DNA of 64,000 nucleotides from an uncultured Prevotellaceae bacterium (GCA_902775475.1 CACYME010000017.1:1-64000), one strand, 5' to 3'. Shown: positions 16,001 through 24,350, counted from the first letter of the stretch. The notes: generated by a model from the sequence alone, not told the origin. Translations and numbers: made by a program.

Positions 16001-17498
16001 TAGTACCAACACGACCATCCAGGTCAAGGACGCTACTCTGAGTAGCATAGATGCCGCTCATGGCAGTCTTCAGAGCATCGATCTTGTCATCAACATAGTC
16101 AGTAGAAGCGAGATCAGCGATAATACCCATCAGGGTCTCCACAGAGTCATCAACCTTCTGGTCGACGAGACCGATCTCATAGAGCAGGTCCTCGTTCATC
16201 TTGACCAGCGTCACCTCGTTCAGCACGCGGATAGCATCCTGCAGGTTGCTGATGTCACCAGTCAGGTCGTTAATCTGGAGCTGGAGGTCGAGCTTAGCGG
16301 CACCAACAGCAGCAGCGATGGCATCGTCAGCCTCACCCTTCGTGTAGTAGTTCTGCAGAGAAGCGGCAAGATTTTGGAGGGCGGTGGTGATTTCACCAAC
16401 AGCACTATTCAGATCAGCCGTGGTGGCGTAGTTCTGCTGAATTTCCAGGATGGTAGTAGAAATGTAGGCAATGGTCTCAGTAAGGATATCCTTGTCAGTA
16501 GCATACTGTGCAAGAGCATCGTCGACCTTCTGCTGCAGAGCCTGCAGGTCGGTCTTCAGGGCCATCTTGGCAATCTCTGTGCTCAGCTTCTCGTCGAGGG
16601 TATTAATCTTACTATCGACATACTCAATGGTAGCATAGTTAATCTGAATCTGATTAACAGCCTGCTGCAGGCCAGAAATAGCAGCAGAGTTGACAGAGAT
16701 GTCTTCAGCATTCTTGTTAACCGATGCGGTGAGCTTGTTGAGGGCACCGTTTTCACCATCGATAGCGTCGAGGCGTGCACCGAGCAGGGCAATAGCGGTC
16801 TCGAAGTCGCCCTTCTTCACATAGTCGCCAGCAATCTCGTTCAGACGAGTCTGGATGGCATCAACAGTGCTTTGGTCAGCCTTAGTAGCCACCAATCCCT
16901 GCAGAGCAGAGATCTCGGCGAGCACAGGCTTCAGAGCCTCGTTCAGACCTTCCTTCGTAGCCAGCGTTGCAAGAATCGTGTTGAACTCCTCAGTGCTCAG
17001 CTTGGTGTTGATGGCAGCGTTCAGGGTAGCCACCTCATTGTTGAGCTGGTTCAGCATTTCAATCTTGGCAGCGGCAGCAGCAGCGGCAGCCTCATTCTGG
17101 GCGACCTCCAGTGCATAAGCCTTAATACGGCCTTCAGCTGCATCGATGCGAGCCTGAGCCTCATCGATAGCAGCCTTCTTGGCAGCGTCAATGTTGCCGT
17201 TCAGCTCGGTCTTGGCAGCGTTGATAGCGTTCTGCAGGTCAATCTTTGCCTGAGCCAGGTCGGCAGCAGCCTTGTCGGCAGCAGCCTGAGCGGCCTGAAT
17301 AGCCGAGTTGGCCTTCGAGAGGTCAGCCTGGAGGGTGCTCTTGGCAGACTCCAGCGCACTCACTTGGGACTGTAGACCATTGATCAACGCGGTATTCGCG
17401 TTGATATCGTCATCGTAGTCCTTACAAGACGAGAATACACCCATGGTAAGCACCACGAGTGCCCCCATCAGGAATTTACTCATTAATCTTTTTTTCAT
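13089..17498 (-). CDS. Giant coiled-coil surface lipoprotein (module 1)
   Basis: 1469 aa. The lipoprotein signal has its lipobox cysteine at residue 25 in VFSSCKDYDDD. The acidic residues after the cysteine resemble Bacteroidetes lipoprotein surface-export signals, so display on the outer face is likely. Residues of about 30-610 are almost continuous Ala/Leu/Asp/Lys heptads with interspersed Y-A/T-x motifs (NYATIEYVDSK, NYYTKGEADD), like trimeric phage-fibre or adhesin stalks. Residues 610-1469 are beta-rich globular domains. The N-terminus matches the paralogue at 28354-31428 in cysteine position and the CKDYDD sequence. A promoter box lies about 113 nt upstream. Role is inferred as a long envelope stalk or adhesin working with the nearby OmpA; no enzyme motif is seen. 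The 1446-aa open frame opposite is an antisense shadow. Confidence 0.85.
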   Translation of the reverse strand: MKKRLMSKFLMGALVVLTMGVFSSCKDYDDDINANTALINGLQSQVSALESAKSTLQADLSKANSAIQAAQAAADKAAADLAQAKIDLQNAINAAKTELNGNIDAAKKAAIDEAQARIDAAEGRIKAYALEVAQNEAAAAAAAAKIEMLNQLNNEVATLNAAINTKLSTEEFNTILATLATKEGLNEALKPVLAEISALQGLVATKADQSTVDAIQTRLNEIAGDYVKKGDFETAIALLGARLDAIDGENGALNKLTASVNKNAEDISVNSAAISGLQQAVNQIQINYATIEYVDSKINTLDEKLSTEIAKMALKTDLQALQQKVDDALAQYATDKDILTETIAYISTTILEIQQNYATTADLNSAVGEITTALQNLAASLQNYYTKGEADDAIAAAVGAAKLDLQLQINDLTGDISNLQDAIRVLNEVTLVKMNEDLLYEIGLVDQKVDDSVETLMGIIADLASTDYVDDKIDALKTAMSGIYATQSSVLDLDGRVGTIEGELAGMAAALNELATELGALTELPDASGSRLKVGATASSGITALVNLLKTMSEKITEVYDYLDAIGVQISDMEGAFDSKINGVYSFFNTAIAGVNTKINNITLFITKNLTSLVYRPEVDGVGESSDVAYLYGFPVIRAILLQPQKVYTFKYTAATATAGDKDVATGSGSVSKQFDIVAKYWLNPSSTDISKYKFGFDEVVGKNLITRGNKDTKKAGVGAKVIGVDKKGVLSVALTLNDGANVNDALTYDEGAGKAAWITTVALQAVRNDADVATKDTVTSDYAIIVPAYYKDLLLANNKYEKNTHIQGNREFHLRTDYDELKNENATGSFSYELAYNDDKAVVDLTTIDVHFDNGTPDAGVMTHKDAEDRGFTFKYTILTDKDYFTLDADKQQITVAKKENTSVGKIANVRVELQADGKTFAYGYISIIITSPKVKVTIEMPDLIIKCPDPVKTGLKWADVKKKIEDAIGVTGALANYNWDGVVTDLNKFTTESVKQKDNKKGKIVVDEAGNVFNWTFTEAEIESVFYSTLMKPAPKEYSTWIHLTPKAGHPELSEVVINVKILNEVYPTGEFSYTQRIQQYWFNKESVTIAETPENRYEIHGNVEVVDQPSADDEFFFNIAASFFNSKFGQSGYDDVNQILIYDTKKFGYADLATVYFDAEKYYIYKASDANKTIAQMKSIAPATSFAKGMSGTEYLLYIADIDSKVLMAVPNKLDVTKAQPVVELSATYNNVATFQGWTYFTGLTKDADGKIIAGNALDYAYAYDLLNKNDHNEVGAGETFTTHMMLDKRDYCFPIDFSANESFKFDIRWLRPISVDEQQDHVITDAVDAGTIIKLAQYAGFIDWRDIKFSANNRLNYINYYGIRAIKPNLDKTVTDINGGWTLIKYFPLLQFEDLTTEGDGNYTSASDFINSLGYVKYTNNGLNVGTFTIKMPITLLYDWGETAEQTITFTIKRTQGQDITARMK

Positions 17499-17610
17499 AC
17501 GATTAAAATTAAAAATTAATTAAAAATATTAAGTTATTACATCTATTTTTTCTTTATTTGAAGTCACACTTTTCCCTGTGTATCTCTCCCGCGGAGACAC
17601 AATTTTGGTG

Positions 17611-17618
17611 CAAATATA
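17611..17618 (-). promoter_or_regulatory. -7 box TATATTTG for the giant coiled-coil gene
   Basis: TAnnTTTG match on the minus strand, 113 nt before the ATG at 17498. Like the OmpA gene of this module it implies a leader of about 100 nt. Confidence 0.6.
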
Positions 17619-17738
17619 GGCATAAATCCGAAATCTCGCAAATATTTTTGAACATTTTTTCTCAAAAATGTAAAAATAATGTCTTTTGCAGGACTTTTCA
17701 TGCCTTTTTGGCCTCATTGTATCTCCCCAAGCACAGGT

Positions 17739-17804
17739 TTATCCTGCATTTACAGGGCAGAGAAAGCAGTTAATACATTCGTTTCTTTTGACGTTTGTAG
17801 CCAT
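17739..17804 (-). CDS. Candidate 21-aa cysteine-rich microprotein or leader peptide
   Basis: The frame MATNVKRNECINCFLCPVNA-Gly-stop has three cysteines in a CxxCxxC pattern. Support: a full promoter (TTTG at 17863-17866, 20-bp spacing, TACCTTTG at 17835-17842) about 30 nt upstream and GGAG 5 nt before the ATG, rare in this phylum. Against: it is very short, no homologue is known to me, and it could be the start of a decayed gene or a non-coding RNA. It lies upstream of the giant coiled-coil gene on the same strand, so a regulatory leader is possible. Confidence 0.35.
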   Translation of the reverse strand: MATNVKRNECINCFLCPVNAG

Positions 17805-17834
17805 AGTTCTCCTTTCTTTTACGAATTTTGCGTG

Positions 17835-17842
17835 CAAAGGTA
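17835..17842 (-). promoter_or_regulatory. Consensus promoter box TACCTTTG upstream of the microORF
   Basis: Exact -7 box with TTTG 20 bp upstream on the minus strand. Its nearest possible product is the 21-codon ORF at 17739-17804 or a small RNA. Confidence 0.6.
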
Positions 17843-17956
17843 GCTGTTTTATTTGAAATCAGCAAATTTTTTCCTGTTTTTTTTATAAATGCTGAGCTTT
17901 TTGCGGGCTCAAGAAGTGGTATGACACGGCTACGCCAAACGCCGTGAGAACGCAGA

Positions 17957-19432
17957 TTAGAATTCTGCGTTCTTCGGTGTACGGGGGAAGGGAATGACGT
18001 CGCGTATGTTCTGCATGCCGGTGACGAAGAGGATGAGTCGCTCGAAGCCGAGACCGAATCCTGCATGGGGGCAGGAGCCATAGCGGCGGGTGTCGAGATA
18101 CCACCAGAGGTGAGTGAGGTCCATCTTCCGGCGCTCCACCTCGGCCATGAGCTTGTCGTAACTCTCCTCGCGTACGGAGCCACCGATGATTTCGCCAATC
18201 TGGGGGAAGAGTACATCGGTGCCCTGCATGGTGGGGCCGGGGGCGATGGCTCCCTTGTAGCCGACGGAGGGGCCGTCAGCGGGGGCCACGGAGGCAGCGG
18301 GGGCGTTCTGCTTCATGTAGAATGACTTGAAGGAGCGCGGATAGTCGGTCATGATGACGGGCTTCTTGAAGTGCTCCTCGACGAGGTAGCGCTCATGCTC
18401 GGAAGCGAGGTCGTCGCCCCAGTTGCATGGGAACTCGAACTTCTTGCCGTCCTTGATGGCCTGCTGCAGGATGTTGATGCCTTCGGTATAGGGCAGACGC
18501 ACGAAGGTCTCCTTGAGGACGCCTTCGAGGCGCTCGATGAGCGTCTTGTCAATCATCTTGTTGAGGAACTCCAGGTCGTCCTTGCAGTTGTCGAGCGCCC
18601 AGCGGACACAATATTTAATAAAGTCCTCCTCGAGGTCCATCAGCTCCTCCTGGTCGAGGAAGGCCACTTCGGGCTCCACCATCCAGAACTCGGCGAGGTG
18701 ACGCGGCGTGTTGCTGTTCTCGGCACGGAAGGTTGGGCCAAAGGTATAGATGGCTCCGAGTGCGGTGGCGCCAAGCTCACCCTCGAGCTGACCGGAGACG
18801 GTGAGCGACGTCTGCTCGCCGAAGAAGTCGTCGTCGTAGATGATGCGTCCCTGCTCGTCCTTCTTCAGGTCGTAGAGGTTCTTCGTGGTCACCTGGAACA
18901 TGTTGCCGGCTCCCTCGCAGTCGCTGGCGGTGATGAGCGGTGTGTGGAAATAGAAGAATCCGTGCTCGTGGAAGTAGGTGTGGATGGCCATTGCCATGTT
19001 ATGGCGGATGCGCATGACGGCTCCGAAGGTGTTGGTGCGGAGGCGGAGGTGTGCGTTCTTGCGCATGACCTCGAAGCTCTGGCCCTTCTTCTGCATGGGA
19101 TAGGTGTTGTCGCAGAGGCCATAGATAGTGATGGCAGATGCCTGTATCTCAGAGGGCTGGCCAGCAGCGGGGCTCTCGACGAGGGCTCCGGTGACGGCGA
19201 TGCAGGCGCCGGTGGTGATGTCCTTGAGGGAGGGGTCAGCGACGCTGTCGCTGTTGAGGGAACAGGTATCGGGGCTGACGACCACCTGGACGTTCTTGAT
19301 GGTGGAGCCGTCGTTAAGAGCGATGAAATCGACGGCCTTGCTGCTGCGGTGGGTTCGCACCCAACCTTTTACGCAGACCTCCTGGCCATAGGAGGTGCTG
19401 CTGAGGATATCGATGATTTTTGTTCGTTTCAT
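17957..19432 (-). CDS. asnS: Asparagine--tRNA ligase
   Basis: 491 aa from ATG 19432 ([20 protein letters not shown]). The open frame continues upstream through the tandem repeat and the rluB shadow, so this internal ATG is the real start. It charges tRNA-Asn with asparagine. An N-terminal OB-fold anticodon domain ([20 protein letters not shown]) precedes the class II catalytic domain: motif 2 around [20 protein letters not shown] and motif 3 in [15 protein letters not shown]. The PRTPKNAEF end is typical of AsnRS and separates it from AspRS. It lies 46 bp after the rluB gene on the same strand, with a 9-bp tandem repeat in the gap. Confidence 0.96.
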   Translation of the reverse strand: MKRTKIIDILSSTSYGQEVCVKGWVRTHRSSKAVDFIALNDGSTIKNVQVVVSPDTCSLNSDSVADPSLKDITTGACIAVTGALVESPAAGQPSEIQASAITIYGLCDNTYPMQKKGQSFEVMRKNAHLRLRTNTFGAVMRIRHNMAMAIHTYFHEHGFFYFHTPLITASDCEGAGNMFQVTTKNLYDLKKDEQGRIIYDDDFFGEQTSLTVSGQLEGELGATALGAIYTFGPTFRAENSNTPRHLAEFWMVEPEVAFLDQEELMDLEEDFIKYCVRWALDNCKDDLEFLNKMIDKTLIERLEGVLKETFVRLPYTEGINILQQAIKDGKKFEFPCNWGDDLASEHERYLVEEHFKKPVIMTDYPRSFKSFYMKQNAPAASVAPADGPSVGYKGAIAPGPTMQGTDVLFPQIGEIIGGSVREESYDKLMAEVERRKMDLTHLWWYLDTRRYGSCPHAGFGLGFERLILFVTGMQNIRDVIPFPRTPKNAEF

Positions 19433-19436
19433 TTTT

Positions 19437-19478
19437 GGTAGGTGAAGTAGGTGGAGTAGGTGGGGTAGGTGGAGTAGG
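19437..19478. repeat. 9-bp tandem repeat in the rluB-asnS gap
   Basis: About four units of GGTGGAGTA with single-base variants (GGTGAAGTA, GGTGGAGTA, GGTGGGGTA, GGTGGAGTA) fill almost the whole gap and end four bases before the asnS ATG. Confidence 0.85.
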
Positions 19479-20861
19479 TTATTCGTAGGAGCCCATGCGG
19501 AGGCGGTCGACTTCTTCCTCGGTGAGGTAGCGCCAGTCGCCACGGCGGAGGTTCTTCTTGGTGAGTCCTGCGAACTGTACGCGGTCGAGCTTGATGACCT
19601 TATAGCCGAGAGCCTCGAAGATGCGACGGACGATGCGGTTCTTGCCCGAATGAATCTCGATGCCCACCTGCTTCTTGTCGGTCGGCGAGGCGTACTGCAC
19701 GTCGTCGGCCCTGATTTCGCCATCGTCGAGGGTGATGCCTTCAGCAATCTGCTGCAGGTCGTGGGCGGTGACATTGCGGTCGAGGTAGACGTGGTAAATC
19801 TTCTTCTTCAGATACTTAGGATGCGTGAGCTTCGAGGCGAGGTCGCCATCGTTGGTGAGCAGGAGCACGCCCGTGGTGTTGCGGTCGAGGCGTCCGACGG
19901 GATAGATGCGCTCAGGGCAGGCATCCTTGACGAGGTCCATGACCGTCTTGCGCTGCTGCGGGTCGTCGCTGGTGGTGACGTAGTCCTTCGGCTTGTTCAG
20001 CAGTACGTAGACCTTCTTCTCGATGGAGACGGGATCGTTGTGGAAGCGAATCTCGTCGGTGCGGAGCACCTTCGTGCCGAGCTCGGTGACCACCTGTCCG
20101 TTGACGGTGACGACGCCAGCCTGGATGAACTCGTCGGCCTCACGACGGCTGCAAACGCCGGCATTGGCCAGAAACTTGTTCAGTCGCACAGGCTCGTTGG
20201 GGTCGTAGTTCACCTCCTTGTACTCAATGCGCTTCTTCATCGAGTACTTGGCATTGGGGTCGTAGTCGGCGGAATGCTGACGACGGGGCTTCTGCTGTCC
20301 GTAGGGAGCGTAGGGCTTGTTGTAGCCACCGCCACCGTAGGGACGCTGGGGGCGCTGTCCGTAGCCACCCTGCTGGCGAGGCTGATAGCCCCCACCCTGC
20401 TGCGGGCGCTGCTGATAGCGTGGACGGAAGCCCTGCTGCTGGTCGCCCTGCTGGTTGTAGCGCGGACGATAGCCTCCCTGCTGCTGGTCGCCCTGCTGGT
20501 TATAGCGCGGACGATAGCCACCCTGCTGCTGGTCGCCCTGCTGGTTATAGCGCGGACGATAGCCACCCTGCTGGCGGGGCTGATAGCCGTCATTATTATT
20601 ATAATTGGTACGCGGGCGATAGGGCCGCTGTGGCTGATTGCCCTGAAGCGATGCCCCAAAGCCCTCGGGACGGAATCCCTCCTCGTCGTCGTTGCGGCGA
20701 CGGCTGAAGGATGCACGGTCGAAATTGTTGTTTACCTGTCGTGTGTTGGTGTGGATGCGCGGACGCGGTGAGCGTCCTACGGGGCGAAAGTCGCTGCCTT
20801 CACGGCTGCTCTTCTGCTCGTCGCCGAGCTGCTCCTGAATCTTGTCGTTTTCAATGTCCAT
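19479..20861 (-). CDS. RluB/RsuA-family pseudouridine synthase with long disordered N-terminus
   Basis: 460 aa; the catalytic part is residues of about 215-460. An S4 RNA-binding domain ([20 protein letters not shown]) precedes the pseudouridine synthase domain with the catalytic Asp in [13 protein letters not shown], plus [10 protein letters not shown] and [14 protein letters not shown]. It should modify 23S rRNA (RluB type) or 16S rRNA (RsuA type); the RluB branch is more likely. The first 200 residues are an Arg/Gly/Gln/Tyr/Asn-rich disordered region with three exact 15-residue repeats ([15 protein letters not shown]), resembling RNA-binding RGG regions. It lies between purB and asnS on the same strand. 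Confidence 0.9.
   Translation of the reverse strand: MDIENDKIQEQLGDEQKSSREGSDFRPVGRSPRPRIHTNTRQVNNNFDRASFSRRRNDDEEGFRPEGFGASLQGNQPQRPYRPRTNYNNNDGYQPRQQGGYRPRYNQQGDQQQGGYRPRYNQQGDQQQGGYRPRYNQQGDQQQGFRPRYQQRPQQGGGYQPRQQGGYGQRPQRPYGGGGYNKPYAPYGQQKPRRQHSADYDPNAKYSMKKRIEYKEVNYDPNEPVRLNKFLANAGVCSRREADEFIQAGVVTVNGQVVTELGTKVLRTDEIRFHNDPVSIEKKVYVLLNKPKDYVTTSDDPQQRKTVMDLVKDACPERIYPVGRLDRNTTGVLLLTNDGDLASKLTHPKYLKKKIYHVYLDRNVTAHDLQQIAEGITLDDGEIRADDVQYASPTDKKQVGIEIHSGKNRIVRRIFEALGYKVIKLDRVQFAGLTKKNLRRGDWRYLTEEEVDRLRMGSYE
20446..20580. repeat. Three 45-bp tandem repeats within the rluB-like gene
   Basis: Units start at 20446, 20491 and 20536 and are nearly identical at the DNA level, encoding [15 protein letters not shown] repeats. 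Copy number could vary between strains. Confidence 0.85.
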
Positions 20862-20918
20862 AATAATTCATTAACTTTTTGGCCTCGCGGCTGGTTTTTC
20901 TTTTTTTATAATATAATG

Positions 20919-22265
20919 CTACATGCCTGTGTAGTTCTGTGGAGTGACTGCTCTGAGTTCGTCTTTCACCTGCTGGCTCACGTCAAGCGTGTCGATGAAA
21001 GCTGCGATGGTTTCGGGAGTGATTCGTTCGTTAGTGCGGGTGAGTTGCTTGAGGGTCTCGTAGGGGTTGGGGTATCCCTCGCGGCGGAGGATGGTCTGCA
21101 AAGCCTCGGCGACGACGGCCCACATGGCATCGAGGTCGTCGGCCAGCTTCTGCTCGTTGAGGATGAGCTTTCGCAAGCCCTTGAGGGTGCTCTGGAAGGC
21201 GATGAGGCTGTGCCCCATGGGGACGCCCACATTGCGGAGCACGGTAGAGTCGGTGAGGTCGCGCTGCAGGCGGCTGACGGGCAGCTTCTGGGCCAGGAAG
21301 GCGAGAATGGCGTTGGCCAGCCCCAAGTTGCCCTCAGAGTTCTCGTAGTCGATGGGGTTCACCTTATGGGGCATGGCGCTGGAGCCCACCTCGCCGGCCT
21401 TGATGCGCTGCTTGAAGTAGTCCATGGAGATGTACATCCAGAAGTCGCGGTCGAGGTCGATGACGATGGTGTTGATGCGGCGCAGGGCGTCGAAGAGCGC
21501 TGCCAGGTGGTCGTAGTTGGAAATCTGGGTGGTGTACTGCTCGCGCTCCAGGCCCAGCGACTCTCTGAGGAAATGCTCAGCGAACTGCGGCCAGTCGATG
21601 TCGGGATAGGCCACATGATGGGCATTGAAATTGCCGGTGGCGCCGCCGAACTTGGCGGTGAAGGGCACGTCGCGCAGCGTGCGGAGCTGCTCCTCGAGAC
21701 GGTAGACGTAGACCATGACCTCCTTGCCCAGCCGCGTGGGCGATGCCGGCTGTCCGTGGGTGCGGGCCAGCATGGGCACGGCACGCCACTCCTGGGCATA
21801 GTCGTTGAGCTGCTCAATGAGCTCTTCGAGCAGGGGGACATAGACCTGGTCGATGGCCTCCTTCAGCGAGAGGGGCACGGATGTGTTGTTGATGTCCTGC
21901 GAGGTGAGGCCGAAGTGCACGAAGTTCTTGGCGGCCGGCTCCACGCCGATGGCATCGAAGCACTCCTTGATGTAATACTCCACGGCCTTCACGTCGTGGT
22001 TGGTGATGGCCTCGATGTCCTTCACGCGCTGTGCCTGCTCGGGCGTGAACTGCTGGTAGATGTTGCGCAGTGCCGGGAACAGCTCACGGGGGAAGCTGGC
22101 CAGCTGTGGCAAGGGCAGCTCGCAGAGCGCGATGAAATACTCTATTTCAACCCTAATGCGATAGCGGATGAGTGCATACTCCGAAAAGAAGTCTTTCAGG
22201 GACTGGGTTTTTCCACGGTAGCGGCCGTCAATAGGCGAAACGGCGATAAGGGCGTCAAGTTCCAT
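20919..22265 (-). CDS. purB: Adenylosuccinate lyase
   Basis: 448 aa from ATG 22265 (MELDALIAVSPIDGRYRGKT). The frame opens 16 codons earlier, but MELDALIAVSPIDGRY is the family N-terminus. It catalyses two steps of purine synthesis: SAICAR to AICAR and adenylosuccinate to AMP, each releasing fumarate. The fumarase/aspartase signature SSAMPHKVNPIDYENSEGN contains the mobile catalytic loop, and the substrate-binding TSQDINNT and ARTHGQPASP segments are present. Length is normal. A 57-bp gap separates it from the rluB-like gene downstream, and tRNA-Val lies 75 bp upstream on the same strand. Confidence 0.96.
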   Translation of the reverse strand: MELDALIAVSPIDGRYRGKTQSLKDFFSEYALIRYRIRVEIEYFIALCELPLPQLASFPRELFPALRNIYQQFTPEQAQRVKDIEAITNHDVKAVEYYIKECFDAIGVEPAAKNFVHFGLTSQDINNTSVPLSLKEAIDQVYVPLLEELIEQLNDYAQEWRAVPMLARTHGQPASPTRLGKEVMVYVYRLEEQLRTLRDVPFTAKFGGATGNFNAHHVAYPDIDWPQFAEHFLRESLGLEREQYTTQISNYDHLAALFDALRRINTIVIDLDRDFWMYISMDYFKQRIKAGEVGSSAMPHKVNPIDYENSEGNLGLANAILAFLAQKLPVSRLQRDLTDSTVLRNVGVPMGHSLIAFQSTLKGLRKLILNEQKLADDLDAMWAVVAEALQTILRREGYPNPYETLKQLTRTNERITPETIAAFIDTLDVSQQVKDELRAVTPQNYTGM

Positions 22266-22339
22266 TTTTGCTATTCTATGAAATAAAAGTTGCGGCAGAG
22301 CCGCAACACACAATCACTATTCAATGTTTTTACCTTGTG

Positions 22340-22414
22340 TGGGCGTTGACGGATTCGAACCGCCGACCCTCTGCTTGTAAGGCAGATGCTCTAAACCAAC
22401 TGAGCTAAACGCCC
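22340..22414 (-). tRNA. tRNA-Val (anticodon UAC)
   Basis: 75-nt cloverleaf on the minus strand. The acceptor stem is GGGCGTT/AACGCCC with discriminator A at 22340. The D-arm has AGCTCAGTTGG, the anticodon loop CTTACAA gives UAC, and the T-arm has GGTTCGAATCC. The 3' CCA is not encoded. A -7 box at 22441-22448 sits about 27 bp upstream of the 5' end. Confidence 0.95.
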
Positions 22415-22440
22415 TTTTCTCTTTCCTCGGAAAGCGGGTG

Positions 22441-22448
22441 CAAAGTTA
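22441..22448 (-). promoter_or_regulatory. -7 box TAACTTTG for tRNA-Val
   Basis: TAACTTTG on the minus strand 26 bp upstream of the tRNA 5' end, leaving room for a short trimmed leader. Confidence 0.65.
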
Positions 22449-22562
22449 GTGAGAATAAATGAAACGGCCAAATTTTTCGGCTGTTTTTTTCGCAAAAGTC
22501 AGAAAAAACATTTTTGGCACAAAAAAAAAGTGTACAGATTTGGCTGTCTCAACTTTTATTAG

Positions 22563-22570
22563 TAGTTTTG
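22563..22570 (+). promoter_or_regulatory. -7 box TAGTTTTG
   Basis: TAnnTTTG match, 28 nt before the ATG at 22599 on the plus strand. Confidence 0.6.
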
Positions 22571-22598
22571 CAGCTGATTAAGAAACATCATCGAAGGA

Positions 22599-23672
22599 AT
22601 GAGACGCGTCTTTCTAATCATCGCAAGCATGTGGGCCTGTTTTTCCATGGGTCAAACTACTGAATTGTCCCCCACCCTGCAGCCTTCTCCATCAAAGCCG
22701 TTCAACCATCTTGACCTCTCGCTCACCACGGGAACGACGGGTCTGGGCTTCGACGTGTCCATGCCTCTGAATGATATGTTCAGCCTGCGTGCGGGCTATG
22801 CCATCATGCCCCGCTTCACCCATACCATGCACTTCGGCGTAGACGTGGGCGATGACCCCGCCACCAGCCATGCAAAGTTTGAACGCCTGTCGGGACTGCT
22901 GGAGAACTTCACGGGCAACAAGGTGGACGACGTGGTGGACACGGAGGGCGTGCCCACCTACTGGAACTGGAAGCTGCTGGTCGACGTGAAGCCGCTGCGC
23001 AACAAGCACTGGCACTTCACGGCGGGCTTCTTCCTGGGCAACCGCCAGGTGGCGCGCGCTGAGAATGCCATAGAGGACATGCCCAGCCTGATGGCCGTGA
23101 GCATCTACAACAACCTCTACAACAAGGCCGTGACCGGCGACACGGAGCTGGCCACCGTCGGCGAGAGCACGATCAACATGCCCGACGAGCTGGTAGACAA
23201 GCTGATAGACTATGGAAAGATGAGCATCCACATGGGTGACTATAAGCACGACGTCTACTACGAGGAGGACGTCTGGGCAAAAGCGGGTGATATAGTGGAT
23301 GGTGTCTACATGCTGGAAGACACGAAAATCCACTCAAAGGGCGACGTGATGTATGCCAAGGGCGATCCCTACCGCATGACTCCCGACGAGAACTCGATGG
23401 TGAAGGCATGGGCCTACGCCAACCGCCTGAAGCCCTACATCGGCTTCGGCTATGGGGGCCGACTGCTGAAGAATGACCCACGCTGGCAGGTGTCGTTCGA
23501 CTGCGGAGCGCTTTTCTGGGGCGGCACGCCGAAGATTGTGACCCACGACGGCACGGACTTGGTGAACGACGTGGAAAACGTGCGCGGAAAGGTGGGCGAC
23601 TACGTGGACATCATCAAGAAGTTCAAGGTGTTCCCCGTCCTGAACCTCAGAATCACAAGGAGAATCTTCTAA
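22599..23672 (+). CDS. Exported protein of unknown function, probable outer-membrane beta-barrel
   Basis: 357 aa. The signal peptide MRRVFLIIASMWACFSMGQ is cut near residue 19. It contains alternating hydrophobic/polar strands typical of small outer-membrane barrels (HLDLSLTTGTTGLGFDVSMP, FSLRAGYAIMPRFTHTMHFG, KPYIGFGYGGRLL, FPVLNLRITRRIF). A less regular insert at about 95-235 (SGLLENFTGNKVDDVVD, VDGVYMLEDTKIH) may be a plug or exposed loop. The terminal Phe fits BAM recognition. I do not recognise a named family. It has its own promoter, stands alone between tRNA-Val and a repeat-rich gap, and is followed by a 19-bp hairpin. Confidence 0.75.
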   Translation: MRRVFLIIASMWACFSMGQTTELSPTLQPSPSKPFNHLDLSLTTGTTGLGFDVSMPLNDMFSLRAGYAIMPRFTHTMHFGVDVGDDPATSHAKFERLSGLLENFTGNKVDDVVDTEGVPTYWNWKLLVDVKPLRNKHWHFTAGFFLGNRQVARAENAIEDMPSLMAVSIYNNLYNKAVTGDTELATVGESTINMPDELVDKLIDYGKMSIHMGDYKHDVYYEEDVWAKAGDIVDGVYMLEDTKIHSKGDVMYAKGDPYRMTPDENSMVKAWAYANRLKPYIGFGYGGRLLKNDPRWQVSFDCGALFWGGTPKIVTHDGTDLVNDVENVRGKVGDYVDIIKKFKVFPVLNLRITRRIF

Positions 23673-23716
23673 GCCTGCCACGGACTTACACGGCCTCATA
23701 CTGTGCTTGCTTCATT

Positions 23717-23773
23717 GCCACGGTTTTACACGGTCTTTTTAGGAAATCCGTAAAAGACCGTGTAAAACCGGGC
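23717..23773. repeat. Long hairpin built from the ACCGTGTAAAACCG motif
   Basis: CGGTTTTACACGGTCTTTT (23721-23739) and its exact complement (23752-23770) form a 19-bp stem with a 12-nt loop, just after the 22599 gene. The arm is the same motif found singly at 3447 and 11055. It lacks a T-run after the stem, so termination is uncertain. Confidence 0.7.
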
Positions 23774-23977
23774 AAGGAATCAGTGTTCAAAATTACCACA
23801 AAAAAATGTTCGTCCTGAGGAGGCATTCTGGCTCGAAAAACGTCTTTTTTTTGCCCTCATGAAGCGGATTCGACTTGTCTGCGAGAATTAAAAAAGGTTA
23901 ATTCTTGCACATCAATACCCACTCTGTGCAAAATTTTGGCCATTTTTTTGCGAATTTTTGCCTCGACTACCACTTCT

Positions 23978-24036
23978 GTAAGCACGCCAAATTTTCAAAA
24001 GTCAACGCCTTTTGAAAATTTGGCGTTGACTTTTTT
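23978..24036. repeat. GTCAACGCC dispersed repeat, copy 2
   Basis: GTAAGCACGCC (23978), AAAAGTCAACGCC (23997-24009) and the inverted GGCGTTGAC (24022-24030). Aligns with the reverse complement of copy 1 and shares its core with copy 3. Confidence 0.7.
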
Positions 24037-24323
24037 CAGCGTTCCGATGGCTAATTTTCGCAAAAACAAGTATAAGTATCTAAATTACAGCGGTTTAGTA
24101 AAACCTCTCAAAAATCGCTTATTTTCAGCCAAAAATACTCTCGCGCGAAATTTTCAAAATTTGGAGGGGGTCGAGTGTTCATTTTGGGAACATATTCGGA
24201 ACAAAATTAACAGAAATTTAGAAACGGAGTCGGGGTGGCTAACTGCTCAGTCATTGCGCCTTGGTCGGCCTGTAGGCCTCAAAAATATAAGAAAAATGAT
24301 TGAAAAAATTTTATGCGTTTGTA

Positions 24324-24350
24324 TAGAGACGCCACATTGTGGCGTCTCTA
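24324..24350. repeat. 27-bp palindrome TAGAGACGCCACA-T-TGTGGCGTCTCTA
   Basis: Perfect 13-bp arms around a single base. The AGAGACGC core resembles dispersed palindromes I recall from other bacteria. The one-base loop argues against an ordinary terminator. Confidence 0.7.

Larger units (their letters stand above)
17499..17956. other. Intergenic region between asnS and the giant coiled-coil gene
   Basis: 458 bp, AT-rich. It contains two minus-strand promoter boxes (17835-17842 and 17611-17618), a possible 21-codon Cys-rich ORF (17739-17804) with a Shine-Dalgarno-like GGAG, and a long AT-rich leader for the coiled-coil gene. No larger gene is supported. Confidence 0.55.

Noticed and set aside
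13035-17375. 1446-codon open frame on the plus strand
   Set aside because: It is antisense to the giant coiled-coil gene. The translation is Val/Leu/Ser-rich without domains, while the minus strand has a signal peptide, lipobox, promoter and terminator.
17529-17717. 62-codon minus frame upstream of the giant lipoprotein gene
   Set aside because: It runs over the -7 box of that gene, has no promoter of its own in the right place and no recognisable features.
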